Source of the DNA: Rhodeus uyekii
Lineage: Eukaryota; Chordata; Actinopteri; Cypriniformes; Acheilognathidae
Direction of reading: 5' to 3'
DNA length: 64,000 bases
Assembly: GCA_037043235.1 (NCBI GenBank)
Contig: JAWRVZ010000004.1
Location: 4,927,501 to 4,991,500, forward strand
Positions 13,101 through 21,428 of this stretch are shown here, piece by piece. Within the stretch, counting starts at the first letter, position 1, and each line of letters starts with the position of its first letter. The translations under genes and the position numbers were made by a program. A model generated the notes under the pieces. The model made no database searches. It had not been told where the DNA came from and saw nothing but the letters and a program-made list of their open reading frames with translations.

Positions 13101-13108
13101 TAGACTGA
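215..13108 (+). CDS. rbm6: rbm6, RNA-binding motif protein 6 (3' part, 20 exons)
   Basis: Nuclear RNA-binding protein of the RBM5/6/10 family, whose members regulate alternative pre-mRNA splicing. Exons that keep one reading frame across GT-AG introns: 215-304, 438-507, 1872-1945, 4087-4158, 4292-4580, 4671-4828, 4925-5025, 5185-5248, 5531-5606, 5680-5756, 5866-5989, 9227-9324, 9418-9714, 9784-9960, 10884-10955, 11176-11412, 12531-12605, 12698-12774, 12874-12925, 13016-13108. Together 2373 bases, 790 residues plus TGA. Domain order is RRM1, Q-rich linker, RRM2, Q/A-rich linker, OCRE, C2H2 finger, C-terminal tail. RRM1 and RRM2 resemble remembered vertebrate RBM6 more than RBM5 or RBM10; the OCRE and tail look closer to RBM5/10. 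The 5' exons, including the start codon, are outside the window. The first acceptor (after 214) has a poor pyrimidine tract, so that edge is the least certain. The RanBP2 finger and G-patch core are not seen. Confidence 0.92.
1168..1182. repeat. poly-G run in rbm6 intron
   Basis: Uninterrupted G tract of about 14-15 bases in otherwise AT-rich intron sequence; length may be unstable in sequencing. Confidence 0.85.
2000..2058 (+). promoter_or_regulatory. G-run cluster downstream of a weak 5' splice site
   Basis: About 60 bases, starting about 55 bases after the rbm6 exon 3 donor, contain several runs of three or more G. Intronic G-triplets near 5' splice sites are known splicing enhancers bound by hnRNP F/H. 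The adjacent donor, GTGGCC, is far from consensus, so the cluster may compensate. The function is inferred. Confidence 0.35.
4292..4580 (+). CDS. rbm6: rbm6 inter-RRM linker exon
   Basis: A 289 bp exon, acceptor TTGCAG and donor GTAAGT, encoding a hydrophilic linker between the RRMs. It is rich in E and Q, with a run around [16 protein letters not shown]. It contains no cysteine, so it cannot supply the RanBP2-type zinc finger that follows the first RRM in mammalian RBM6. It ends one base into a codon that exon 4671-4828 completes. Confidence 0.85.
4671..5025 (+). CDS. rbm6: rbm6 exons for RRM2 (4671-4828, 4925-5025)
   Basis: Two exons separated by a 96 bp intron encode the second RRM, about residues 199-285. 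The RNP2-like strand is MIIKNI and the RNP1-like strand is KCFCFVDM, followed by DSHE. The C-terminal half includes [15 protein letters not shown] and VYAEVAK. The NVRLVK and VDMDSHE segments match the character of mammalian RBM6 RRM2. Splice sites are standard (TTTTTAG, GTATAT, ACAG, GTAAGT) and phases are consistent. Confidence 0.9.
5185..5989 (+). CDS. rbm6: rbm6 linker exons between RRM2 and OCRE
   Basis: Four small exons (5185-5248, 5531-5606, 5680-5756, 5866-5989) encode a low-complexity segment rich in Q, S, A and P, including [13 protein letters not shown] and an alanine/methionine-rich stretch, ending at DGYSY. No folded domain is recognised. The exons chain in phase and the last one ends one base into the glycine codon that begins the OCRE exon 3.2 kb downstream. 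Confidence 0.82.
6420..6670. repeat. probable interspersed repeat in rbm6 intron
   Basis: The segment contains a small palindrome (CCGGATGCTCG and CGAGTATCCGG) followed by CpG-containing sequence unlike the AT-rich intron around it. I believe it is a dispersed teleost element but cannot assign the family or its true ends. Confidence 0.3.
7067..7757. mobile_element. 691 bp foldback element nested in the Tigger copy
   Basis: The ends begin AGCGGGGTAAAGTTAGTTTT and the right end is its inverse complement. The arms remain recognisably complementary for over 200 bp on each side, for example AAGCTTGTGAAACATTAAGA near 7615 against its inverse near 7190. Flanks gaacgcgca (7058-7066) and gaacgagca (7758-7766) match at 8 of 9 positions, suggesting a 9 bp target duplication. 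No coding capacity is seen. Confidence 0.65.
7897..8160. repeat. 153 bp imperfect tandem duplication
   Basis: The stretch beginning with TTTCTTGAATAGCAGGAACT occurs at about 7898 and again at about 8051, offset by 153 bp, with matching downstream T-rich sequence ending near CGATTTGTATT in both copies. It lies between the foldback element and the transposase relic. Confidence 0.7.
8199..8530 (-). pseudogene. Tigger/pogo transposase N-terminus, broken
   Basis: Read on the - strand, the region encodes [19 protein letters not shown], then a frame break near 8437, then [20 protein letters not shown] and a further KGVRI and [15 protein letters not shown]. This is the helix-turn-helix DNA-binding start of pogo/Tigger (CENP-B-like) transposases. 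The catalytic DDE region is absent, so only about the first 110 residues survive. The resemblance is by memory of the family. Confidence 0.75.
9227..9714 (+). CDS. rbm6: rbm6 OCRE domain and acidic linker (9227-9324, 9418-9714)
   Basis: The OCRE (octamer repeat) domain is an aromatic repeat module that in RBM5/RBM10 binds proline-rich tails of spliceosomal SmN/B/B' proteins. Here it spans about residues 399-456 with repeats such as [30 protein letters not shown] and [14 protein letters not shown]. All aromatic repeats look intact. The rest of exon 9418-9714 is a V/P/E-rich linker ending in a lysine/glutamate block. Confidence 0.92.
9784..10955 (+). CDS. rbm6: rbm6 exons 9784-9960 and 10884-10955
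   Basis: The first exon carries [16 protein letters not shown], a motif typical of the region after OCRE in RBM5/RBM10, then [11 protein letters not shown]. The second, a 72 bp exon, encodes [13 protein letters not shown], which resembles the mammalian RBM6 segment before the zinc finger. Both exons are whole-codon in length. The 923 bp intron between them shows no recognised element. Confidence 0.87.
11176..11412 (+). CDS. rbm6: rbm6 C2H2 zinc-finger exon
   Basis: A 237 bp exon (79 codons). It begins with [10 protein letters not shown] and an acidic run, then a C-x2-C-x12-H-x6-H zinc finger (cysteines at visible residues 668 and 671, histidines at 684 and 691) containing the family signature [18 protein letters not shown]. 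All zinc ligands are present. Donor GTAACA. This is the best conserved block of the gene. Confidence 0.93.
11499..12137 (-). mobile_element. pogo-type deletion derivative in rbm6 intron
   Basis: The left end CAGTAGAACCCCGACTTACG and the right end CGTATGTAGAGCGTTTCTG are imperfect inverted repeats, flanked by TA at 11497-11498 and 12138-12139. On the - strand a transposase start survives near 11675-11765 ([19 protein letters not shown]), but the coding part stops close to the left terminus, so nearly all of the transposase has been deleted. An 83 bp hAT-like MITE sits inside at 11861-11943. Confidence 0.65.
11861..11943. mobile_element. 83 bp hAT-like MITE
   Basis: Perfect 17 bp terminal inverted repeats: CAGTGTTGCCAGATTGG at the left and its inverse complement at 11927-11943. 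The flanks gtcgggag and gccgggag match at 7 of 8 positions, consistent with an 8 bp hAT target duplication. No coding capacity. Confidence 0.75.
12141..12172. repeat. (GT)n microsatellite
   Basis: Near-pure GT dinucleotide run beginning right at the right end of the pogo derivative. Confidence 0.9.
12531..13108 (+). CDS. rbm6: rbm6 C-terminal exons (12531-12605, 12698-12774, 12874-12925, 13016-13108)
   Basis: After the finger comes a charged helix ([20 protein letters not shown]), a basic KRRKPQ segment, a short glycine-containing stretch with [10 protein letters not shown], then [17 protein letters not shown] and TGA. The final segment is the family's conserved C-terminus. The G-patch core expected just before it, with its MLQxMGW and GxGLG residues, is missing; only the PGLG-like part remains. 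Phases and splice sites are good across all four exons. Confidence 0.9.
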
Positions 13109-13525
13109 ATGTGAAATTAATGAACACAAAAGAATTTGTGAATATACATACACACACACAGTGTTGTGTGGTTTGTTGGCAGCTCATTCCAGGCTTTACT
13201 CTCTGAACTGATACAAAATTCCTGGAGAAGCTTATTGTGACCGACCCTCTCATTTTGTGGATATGGTGATGTGTGCCTGTAAAATTTCCTAGCAGCCAAA
13301 TGTACTCTTATGTTTAATCATTCTTTAGCTCTATTCTTCAGGGCTTTTTTTTTTTTTTAAATGTATATTTCCTCATTTGATAATGTTGTACCATGTTTTT
13401 CCCACTTTTTTATGTAGTAAATTGAAGTAGTATTTCATTTTTAAGATGAGATATTTGAATTAAGAAAGTTAAACATTACTGTAGTTTGTCTTTGGGTCAA
13501 TAAACTGCCTCAATGTGACTGAAAA
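13109..13525 (+). other. rbm6: rbm6 3' untranslated region with poly(A) signal
   Basis: Non-coding sequence following the rbm6 stop. A canonical AATAAA lies at 13499-13504 and cleavage would be expected some 10-30 bases later. A pogo-type transposon begins at 13553, immediately after the probable end of the transcript. Confidence 0.75.
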
Positions 13526-13552
13526 TATACAGCTTGTCTATTGTCTTATATA

Positions 13553-14558
13553 CAGTGGAGTTCTCTTATCTCGACCTTGGTTAACTCGCCAACCTTATTA
13601 TATCAACGTTTTTGAAGTGGAACTGCCAAACTCCCTATTTGTCTTAGGATTTTCCTATCGGTTATGTGGATTCTTTTGTCGCCAAACCCTAATATCTCGA
13701 GCACAAAAGAGGGACAAATTCGCCACTTCACATGGTTATCTCATGACTCATGATCGTACTGAGTTCGCGTTGCACGTACATTGCCGTGCAGCCGCAGAAT
13801 AACTTGCGGACAGTGTTGTCAACTTGGCACCTTTGACGCTATAGTTAGCGAGTATTCAGACCACATTTTCAAAAAAATGACTAGCGACAAATCTATTGCC
13901 AATAACTCTTTATCTGGAGTTATTGGAGACTTGGAGATTCTGAAGTGAAAGCACACATCGTTCTTTCGCAAGTGCTCCTGTGGGCCCAACCCCATCCCAA
14001 AGCACTCACAGCTGTGTGCACATAAAACCCGCTTTCTCTGATTTGATTGGTTTTCTCAAATATTTTGACATTGACGAGCAGTTACCGACCAATGAGTATG
14101 AGGTTTAGATGAACACGCACACCTGTTTCTGCTCTTACGTGCGCTCTGCTCAGCGCCGCTGCGGATTGAAGAACACGGTTATTAAAAGACGGGACGAAGC
14201 CAAATTTGTTGAGAAAGCACATTAGGCAGGCAGAAAGCAAGAAAGAATGCAGTCTAGTACAGCGTAATGACCTCACAAATATGTTATGACTGTTTATGCT
14301 GTGAGCGAAATTGTGTTTGCAATGTTGGAGAATCTAATTAAAGGTTTATGTTAAGAATCAAAGATGTTTTTTTATTGTATATTGGTAAATCTCTGCTGTT
14401 AGTTGGTGCATGTTGTTAGCAAACATACAGGCTTTGTAAATTTTTATAGCATGCCGATCACTGCATCAAACAAATCGCTATGTTGGTTATCTCGATCATC
14501 GGTTATCTCAATGCTTTTTTGCAACCCACGAGGCCGTCGACATAACCGGATTCAACTG
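13553..14558. mobile_element. pogo/Tigger-type element just past rbm6
   Basis: The left end CAGTGGAGTTCTCTTATCTC and the right end, read inversely as CAGTTGAATCCGGTTATGTC, are imperfect terminal inverted repeats flanked by TA (13551-13552, 14559-14560). The element is about 1 kb and has no intact transposase. The + strand near 14065-14110 reads FDIDEQLPTN in a short open stretch that could be a remnant, but this is weak. Confidence 0.65.
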
Positions 14559-14985
14559 TACTGAATTATAATTTGTACTGCTTGTAGCCGTCTCAAGTGT
14601 CAGCAGTCACTGCAGAGGATAGAACTGTTTCCTACACCCTCCTCCAGGTGGCAGTACATAACTATTGTCAACATTTCAATTTCACATCAAGCCGCACCTC
14701 AGAAATATCTAATGCTGAAAGAATGAATCTACACACGCAGTCTTGGATTTCATCGATACTTCATTAAGCCTTCCCCCTTGGCTTTATTTTCCATTTTCTT
14801 ACGGTTCCTTTGTAAAAGAGTGCCTCAAGTTAAACTTGAAAGTGATGCATTGACAGTAACATTGCCTTCGTTCACTGCATGCAAAGGCAGAGATTAAATT
14901 TCAAAGCTTCACCGAACCTTTTAGTGCTTTGTTATAAAACGTTTAAATCTGTGCAACATGATTCTTCATGTTTAAAGCATCTAAC

Positions 14986-15176
14986 TCAGGTGTGCCCTCT
15001 CCTGTTTCTGACGATCTACCTTCCTGCAAAGTTCAGCTCCAAGCCTGATCAAACGCACCTGCATCAACTAATGAAGATCTTTAGGAGCGCTTGATAATTA
15101 CAGACAGGTGTGTTTGATCAGGGTTGGATCCGATCTCTGAAGGAAGGAAGGTGGGAACAGGATTGGGCACCCCTGA
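14986..15176. mobile_element. palindromic foldback MITE
   Basis: Starts TCAGGTGTGCCC and ends GGGCACCCCTGA, with complementary interior arms (CCTGATCAAACGCACCTG against CAGGTGTGTTTGATCAGG). The flanks share ctaac. This is a very common repeat type in carp-like fishes; the family name is not assigned. Confidence 0.7.
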
Positions 15177-15182
15177 CCTAAC

Positions 15183-17870
15183 TCATTTCCTTGCTTTTTA
15201 CATTTAAACATATTTATATGCCCAACATAAGCTTTTGAAGCATATGTTTGGATGAGGTACTATAGAAGTCAACAGCCAGTTACACATCAGCGGAATCTGC
15301 AATAAAGATCGCTCATCCTGACATTCAATGAGTGTTTGATCCTTTACTTGGTGGACAAATAGTCTGTCCGTTTAGTTTTAACTTGTTGAAAGAGAGGAAT
15401 GTGGACTGTTTGTTTTGGTCAATCATGCTTAAATGATTGATCAGGCGTAGGACCATAAAAAAAAGAATGATGCACCCCAAAAAAAGGTTTCTTTTACACT
15501 TCCACCTCCCTTTTCAGCCGCAGATAAAAGCTGATAATACTTGTGTTAGAATAATATACGGACACGGCGTCTAGATCTCCACTGAGCAAATTTTAGTACT
15601 CTGTTTTTTATCAGACTTCGCTTTGATGTGTAAATGGCTCTTGCCTGTAGTCATGGTATAATGTAGAGCATGTCAAAGGTCGGCTTGCTTTCCTTCCTCC
15701 TCATGGTTGTTGTCATCTGTAATTGCTTTTTAATTAGTCATTCTTTAAAGGAGAGCTTGCAAATGTCTGTTTCAGCCAGCTTCTTTTGAAAGGGAGAACT
15801 TTTGTCAAATCTTCTCAGAGTTTGTTCCCATACATACTTCTCGGCTAGTTTCTGTGTCTATGGTTTAAAGAAGTCCAGAAACCGTGTTCCAGGGTGAGAC
15901 TTTTCAGGTTATCCTTTAGTTCACAATGTGAAATTTTAAAGCTAAAATAAGATCGAAATCTTATCAATGCATTTAAGCATTGTTTTATATAGTAATAGAA
16001 TATTTTGTCTCTCTATATATAGACCCTATTAAATCATCTAAGACCAGCAAACCAGCAGGATTTAGTTATTCTAATGCGTACATTAACTTTGGGCAGTTAT
16101 ATATATTAGCAATATATATATTATTTTTTACAAAGATACTTGATATTTTGAATTTACATTAGATATTTTATAGATTCTAATAGTATGTAGCCTTTGTGAT
16201 GATATACATCATACATTAAAAGTGTCTTTTATTCATAAAAATTTAGGCAGCTGCCAGGACTATCAGTTTTACAATAGACATTTTAAATCACAAAGTAATT
16301 TTTTTAAAGTTTGTTTCTAATTTTCCACCTGGAATGTGTCTTTTTTTTTCTCACATGTCTGACATTTGGACCCTGCTGATTGTCAAACAAATGTGTTCCA
16401 AATGTTTGGATGAGCATCTGTCAGCAAAGTCGAACAACAATGCATAGTGTTGGCTTCATAGTTTGACCTCCTTTCTCTTTATTTGCCAAAGGTCTGCGAT
16501 GGCTTAAGGAAATTCCAGTCCTACCAGATTTTCTGCATGTACAAGAAAAGATTCTCCTCTGTATCTAAGACTTTGCAGTCCTCGGTATTTTTGTAATCCA
16601 TCATTGTATTCTCACTTGTCTTCTTGCACCTTAGTGGGCCAGATGTCAGCAACACCACGCTCATTACTGCCGAGCGCATCAAATTACCTTTGGCCTTCAG
16701 ATGAGTCCGGACCATTAGAGTGGAGATACAGAGGGGCCGGTAAAGATGAATGTGGGGGTCTGGGGTTTTGTACCCACTGCACGTGCTGCTCAAGTCCTCA
16801 GAGGCAGAAGGACTGACTGTGGAAAGCGTGCGGGGGGCCTCATTATCTCCAGCCAAAGCTGCTTCTTGCACATAGAGCGAGAGCTGCATGGGGTCTCTGA
16901 CCAGCCTTGAGACGGCACTCAGAAAATACACAACACAGTCAAAGTGCAGGGCTGAACCAACAATACAAGAGGGAGCAATTATTTTAGCATTTTATTAAAG
17001 CCATAATTCATTCCGCTTAGAATTAGGATTTAATTTCTACGTAAAGTGGTTGTTTTGGGATGTGTGTACTTTGCGGCTGTTGTTATTTTTATTATTTCAC
17101 ATTCTCAAGTTACTGTCATAGATCATCTTGATGTGCAAACTGATCTGTTTATTAAATTTAATATCTATATAAAAAATGTCTCAATCAGATGGGCGCCAGA
17201 TTCATTTGGACCGTTTCTTCCGTTCCTTGTTCGGCAACTCAAACGCTGAACGAAACTAACAGAAAAACCCACAGAAATCTCAATTTAATAAATAACCAAC
17301 TGTGTAAATGTTTATATTCACTTGTGATTTCCAGGAGACCACAAGTTTATTTTGCTGAAAATGATCCCACCACAATGTGTAATGAGCATAATTATATCAA
17401 CATGATTATACATTATATCACCAGAACCCTTAATATTGAAACTGCTACTGGCAATAATTTCCATTTTAAATTTTTTTGTAAAATTACCAAAAACCAACAA
17501 CTCTAGTGTAAGTATCCAAGTACGACCATTTGAAATTCACTGGAATAACACAGCTGCATCTGCAATCCTGTACTATTTGATTTTGAACATCTGTATCGGT
17601 AATGAAGTCTGTTTGGTATGCAGGTGTAGCACATCCTCAACATACTATGAATAATTCTCAATGGAAGAATGCTGTGTCCTTCTGAGTCCTCCTCTGACCC
17701 ATATGGCTATGTCAAGTGTTCACACTCCCATGGCGCCCCTGTTGACACCAAAACAAAAGATAATATACATGCATGCCTTCATCTCCGAAAACAGAATTTT
17801 TGTCTTGCATCTCATAATGAACAGTCATTCGTAAATAGAGAACCGTAATTGCTTGGCACATGTGGGAGTG
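15183..17870. other. no recognised gene
   Basis: AT-rich sequence without a recognisable host gene or complete transposon. The only item of note is a possible minus-strand exon at 16774-16951, described in the findings. Confidence 0.5.
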
Positions 17871-17872
17871 GC

Positions 17873-18105
17873 ATAGATTAGTTGTCAATCAGCTAGAAAG
17901 GCTGATATGGATTCCGCTAAATTAACTTTTGGGGAAAAAATTGTAACAAAAAAAAAAGTCTGAACTGAAGAAGAGAGAGAATGTGACCGTGCTCGTAATA
18001 AAACAAGAATCAACATTGGCTTGGCTTTTCTGAGATGACACACAACCAAAACAATATTCTGCTGCAAAATGTATGCAGTTTTGTTTTTTCACCGCTAGAA
18101 GGACA
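17873..18105. repeat. dispersed repeat, copy 1
   Basis: Shares blocks such as GCATAGATTAGTTGTCAA, AATCAACATTGGCTT and ATGCAGTTTTGTTTTT with the region 25498-26050 in the same orientation. Divergence is considerable but collinear over about 200 bp. Confidence 0.7.
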
Positions 18106-20003
18106 AGAGCTATATAGTGTACATTTTCAATATTATGGGATGTTCTTTAAGTAGAAGTTTTCAGAATTTGTTTATTTTTAAAAAGAACATAATAATGAAA
18201 GTGTTTTTTTATTCACTGATCAATGTTTATATGCGAATAAAAGTCTAAATTAAATCTGTTTGTTGAAAATTTGAAGTAAACTGCTCAATTCATATGGATT
18301 CGTTTTACAATCTCTTAGGAACTTTTTGATATGTCAAAGTTTCAGTAGTGTAGCCGCCAATGGAGAGTAGAGAAAAAATCTCAGATTTCATTCCGAAGAT
18401 GCATGTAAGTCTTACTGGTTTTGAACGACATGAGGGTGAGAAAAGACAGAATTTACATTTTTGGTTTAACTAAACCTTGAAGTGTTTGTAATACATGGGG
18501 GTTCATATTCGGATGAATTTGTGAGTTTCAGAGATGTTTCACAGAGATATTTCTGTATGTAAATCTGTAAAAATAAATATCGTATGAAATTAAAACAGCA
18601 TTAAATATTATTTGGTTGGTCTTAAATTAAAGTGACACATTTCAGAGCTCATATCTGTAAAATTTCACATCTTTTATTTCTGACCTTTGATTTAAACGGG
18701 GCCTGTAATTCAAATCCTTTCACGAAACCATTTGCTTGTACAGTTGGAAAAGCTTCAAAAACCGTGATTAAGAAATAAATCAAGTCTTTGGCCAATTGGC
18801 AAGCAGCGTTTTGCTCTGCTACATAACTTATAGTTTATTTCTTTTGAACGTATTTATTGTCTTTTTCCAGTTGTCATCAGCTGGTTTTATTGCAGTCATC
18901 ACGAGGACTTGCAATAGTTTCTGACTCTCTCATAAATCACAATATTTGCAATTATTGCCCTAGCTTTGTTCTCGTGGTCCATTTTCTGTATCTGTCGACT
19001 TCATTTAGGCCTAAATACAGCAGGTTGCATTTGCTGTGAACCTCAGGTAGGACTGCTTATTTTGAATATGCTGATCAATTTTTGCTTCAGATGTATTCAT
19101 CTCATTTCTGAGTATATTAATGAAGCTCTCTCACTCCATATCTCACTGTCAGACAAGGTGCAGATGATAGGCAGTGATGGTTCAGTAATTTGTTTGTTAA
19201 ACGATGCTGTGAAGAGCAAATCATTTTTACTGTTGACACGTCTGTCCTTTTCCCAACCGCATACTGACTTTATTTCCACATTCATTCTGAGCTTCTTTGT
19301 CATAAAGACAGCCAGTGTCAGTATCCACATTTATCTCATCGGCAAGTATAGTGTCGTCCTACAGTTCAAGACTGACAAATGCTAACAAACCAAAGTAACT
19401 TTCTTTGTGCGCCCTGGCTGTTAACATCGGCCTTTCAGCAAGTGAAGCATGTCTTTAACCTTGTTTAGCCTTTTGGAATCAAGTGTAATCTTCTTTGACA
19501 GCAGATTAATGGCACCATCTCTCTAGTTTTTACTAGCACCATCAGGGAGGAGCAAAAGGCAAAAATGAAGGGGAGGAAAGGAGAGAATGAAGGTCTGTAG
19601 TCTGTCATCATGCCATCCTGGGATGAGTTTGGGTGAAAGGGCTCCGCAAAAACATTATGAGAGATGTATGGATTTTATGCTCTTTTGTTCTCCCCCCTCT
19701 ATCCGTTTGCTCTCAGTAATCTGTCATTGTGTCATTTACTGGGGGTAGAGATGTCTGTCCCGCTGGCCTACAGAGATATATTGGAGAAATGAAAGGTTGT
19801 TGCTCACTCCCTTGGATATTTAATTCTTGCTCTTGCCCCTTATTTCACTTCACGCTCTTATTTCACTTATGTATTTATTTTACTCAACTTAATTCCTTTG
19901 TTCTTTAAAACCATCGGCTCAGACCAAAACTCCATAAGTGAAATGTCTATTTAATAGACAAACGTTTAATCCGGTTCACGGTTTCTCCAACCACAAGTTT
20001 CTT

Positions 20004-20140
20004 TTGCTGAAAATGTTCCTACCAGCTTAAACCAGTATAAGTTAGTTTGCTGGTCTGGTCTTGTGGCTGGTTTTATAGTTGTTTTGGAGATTTTAGCCCA
20101 TATTAATTCAGCTTAGACCGGCAAACCAGCTTTTTCTGCA
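20004..20140. repeat. palindromic interspersed repeat
   Basis: Contains TAGTTTGCTGGTCT near 20043 and the near-inverse AGACCGGCAAACCA near 20114. Its composition (CCAGC and CTGGT motifs) is typical of short palindromic MITEs in cyprinids. Boundaries are approximate. Confidence 0.5.
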
Positions 20141-21355
20141 GGAGTTAGATGTTTATATCTATATATCAGCAGGATTTTACAATAACTACTCAGTGTTTTT
20201 TGTTTATGGACCAAGATTTTTTAGTCACGAACCAAGAGAGTGCAAAATTTTGTATTCTTTTTATTGTTGAAAAACAAACTAACCTGCATGCAATGTATTC
20301 TGAATGGATTTGTTCTTTGTTTTTAATGATGACGGCATGTCACACAACCTCTCCTTGCTGGCATCGACCAGAGCGATTCAATTAGCAACCACATAGCAAC
20401 AAGTAAAATAACAAACGAAGTCAAAACACCATAGCAATCCCTGGCTTCACGACAGCAAGATTTGCATGGGCAAGCACCACTAAAAGTTTTTCAGGAAATG
20501 TAACGACATCTAGATGTTAGATGGAAGCTGTCCCATGCATGTTAGCTTAAGCTTATATATATTGGTTTGTATATATTCTGGACTCTGTGGGAGGAAAGAG
20601 GTGGTAATGCCCTGGAGGTTAAGCCCAGATGGTAGCATTTCTTCCACAGCCCCAAACAGCTGCTCAATCGTTTTGCAATTCTGCGGTGTGACGACTGACT
20701 AATGGCAAAGGCCCATCAGTCTGTGCACACGTGAGTGCGGGTATGTGAGACTGAATGATGGCTGGGACTTGGGGGTGCCCCCACTGTTGCATTTAAAGGT
20801 AATACCTAACCACACCGGGCCCCTAAATGTGCGGCGAATCAAGGTGGTGTTGAAAAGAGCTTACAACACTCGGCCACTAAACTAAAGCAACGTCCCGTAA
20901 TTAGCTTCAGACCATTGCCTAAACTTAACATTTCAGAAACCAGACCACGGCATGCTTGAACATAGACTGGTTAAACATTCAGTCCCTGGTGGTCAGCTTT
21001 AAAGGAAATGTGCTACATAAGTATCGGGGCTATCTGGTTAGCTACTGGGAGGAATTTTTCATAGAATACAAAGTAGGCTCAATTGATAGCATTTATTTCA
21101 TAATTTTGATTGCCACAAAAATTAATTCCCATTACCCCAAGGGTTTAAAAGCTGAAAAGTGAAGCTTATAATTATAACTGTATAAAAGCACTTATATTCA
21201 TTCTGTTCAAATGTATGTATTATATGAGATGTAAATGTATGTATTATATATTTTATAGCAATTTCAGGGTTTTATACATTATTTTGTACACAGGAAAGTA
21301 CACTTGTACACTTTTCAAAACCAAGAGTATTTTGATGTTTACGTTTTGGTCAAAT

Positions 21356-21428
21356 TACACACACACACGCACACACACACGCACGCACACAGACAGACAG
21401 ACAGACAGAAAGACAGAGAAACAGATGG
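21356..21428. repeat. compound microsatellite (CA)n and (CAGA)n
   Basis: A CA/CG dinucleotide run followed by ACAG tetranucleotides and GATA-like units. Confidence 0.9.

Noticed and set aside
215..13108. Assignment of the gene to rbm5 or rbm10
   Set aside because: The OCRE, MERWAK and C-terminal segments resemble RBM5/10, but RRM1 ([25 protein letters not shown]) and RRM2 (NVRLVK, VDMDSHE) follow the RBM6 pattern, as does the ELFKKPLAP segment.
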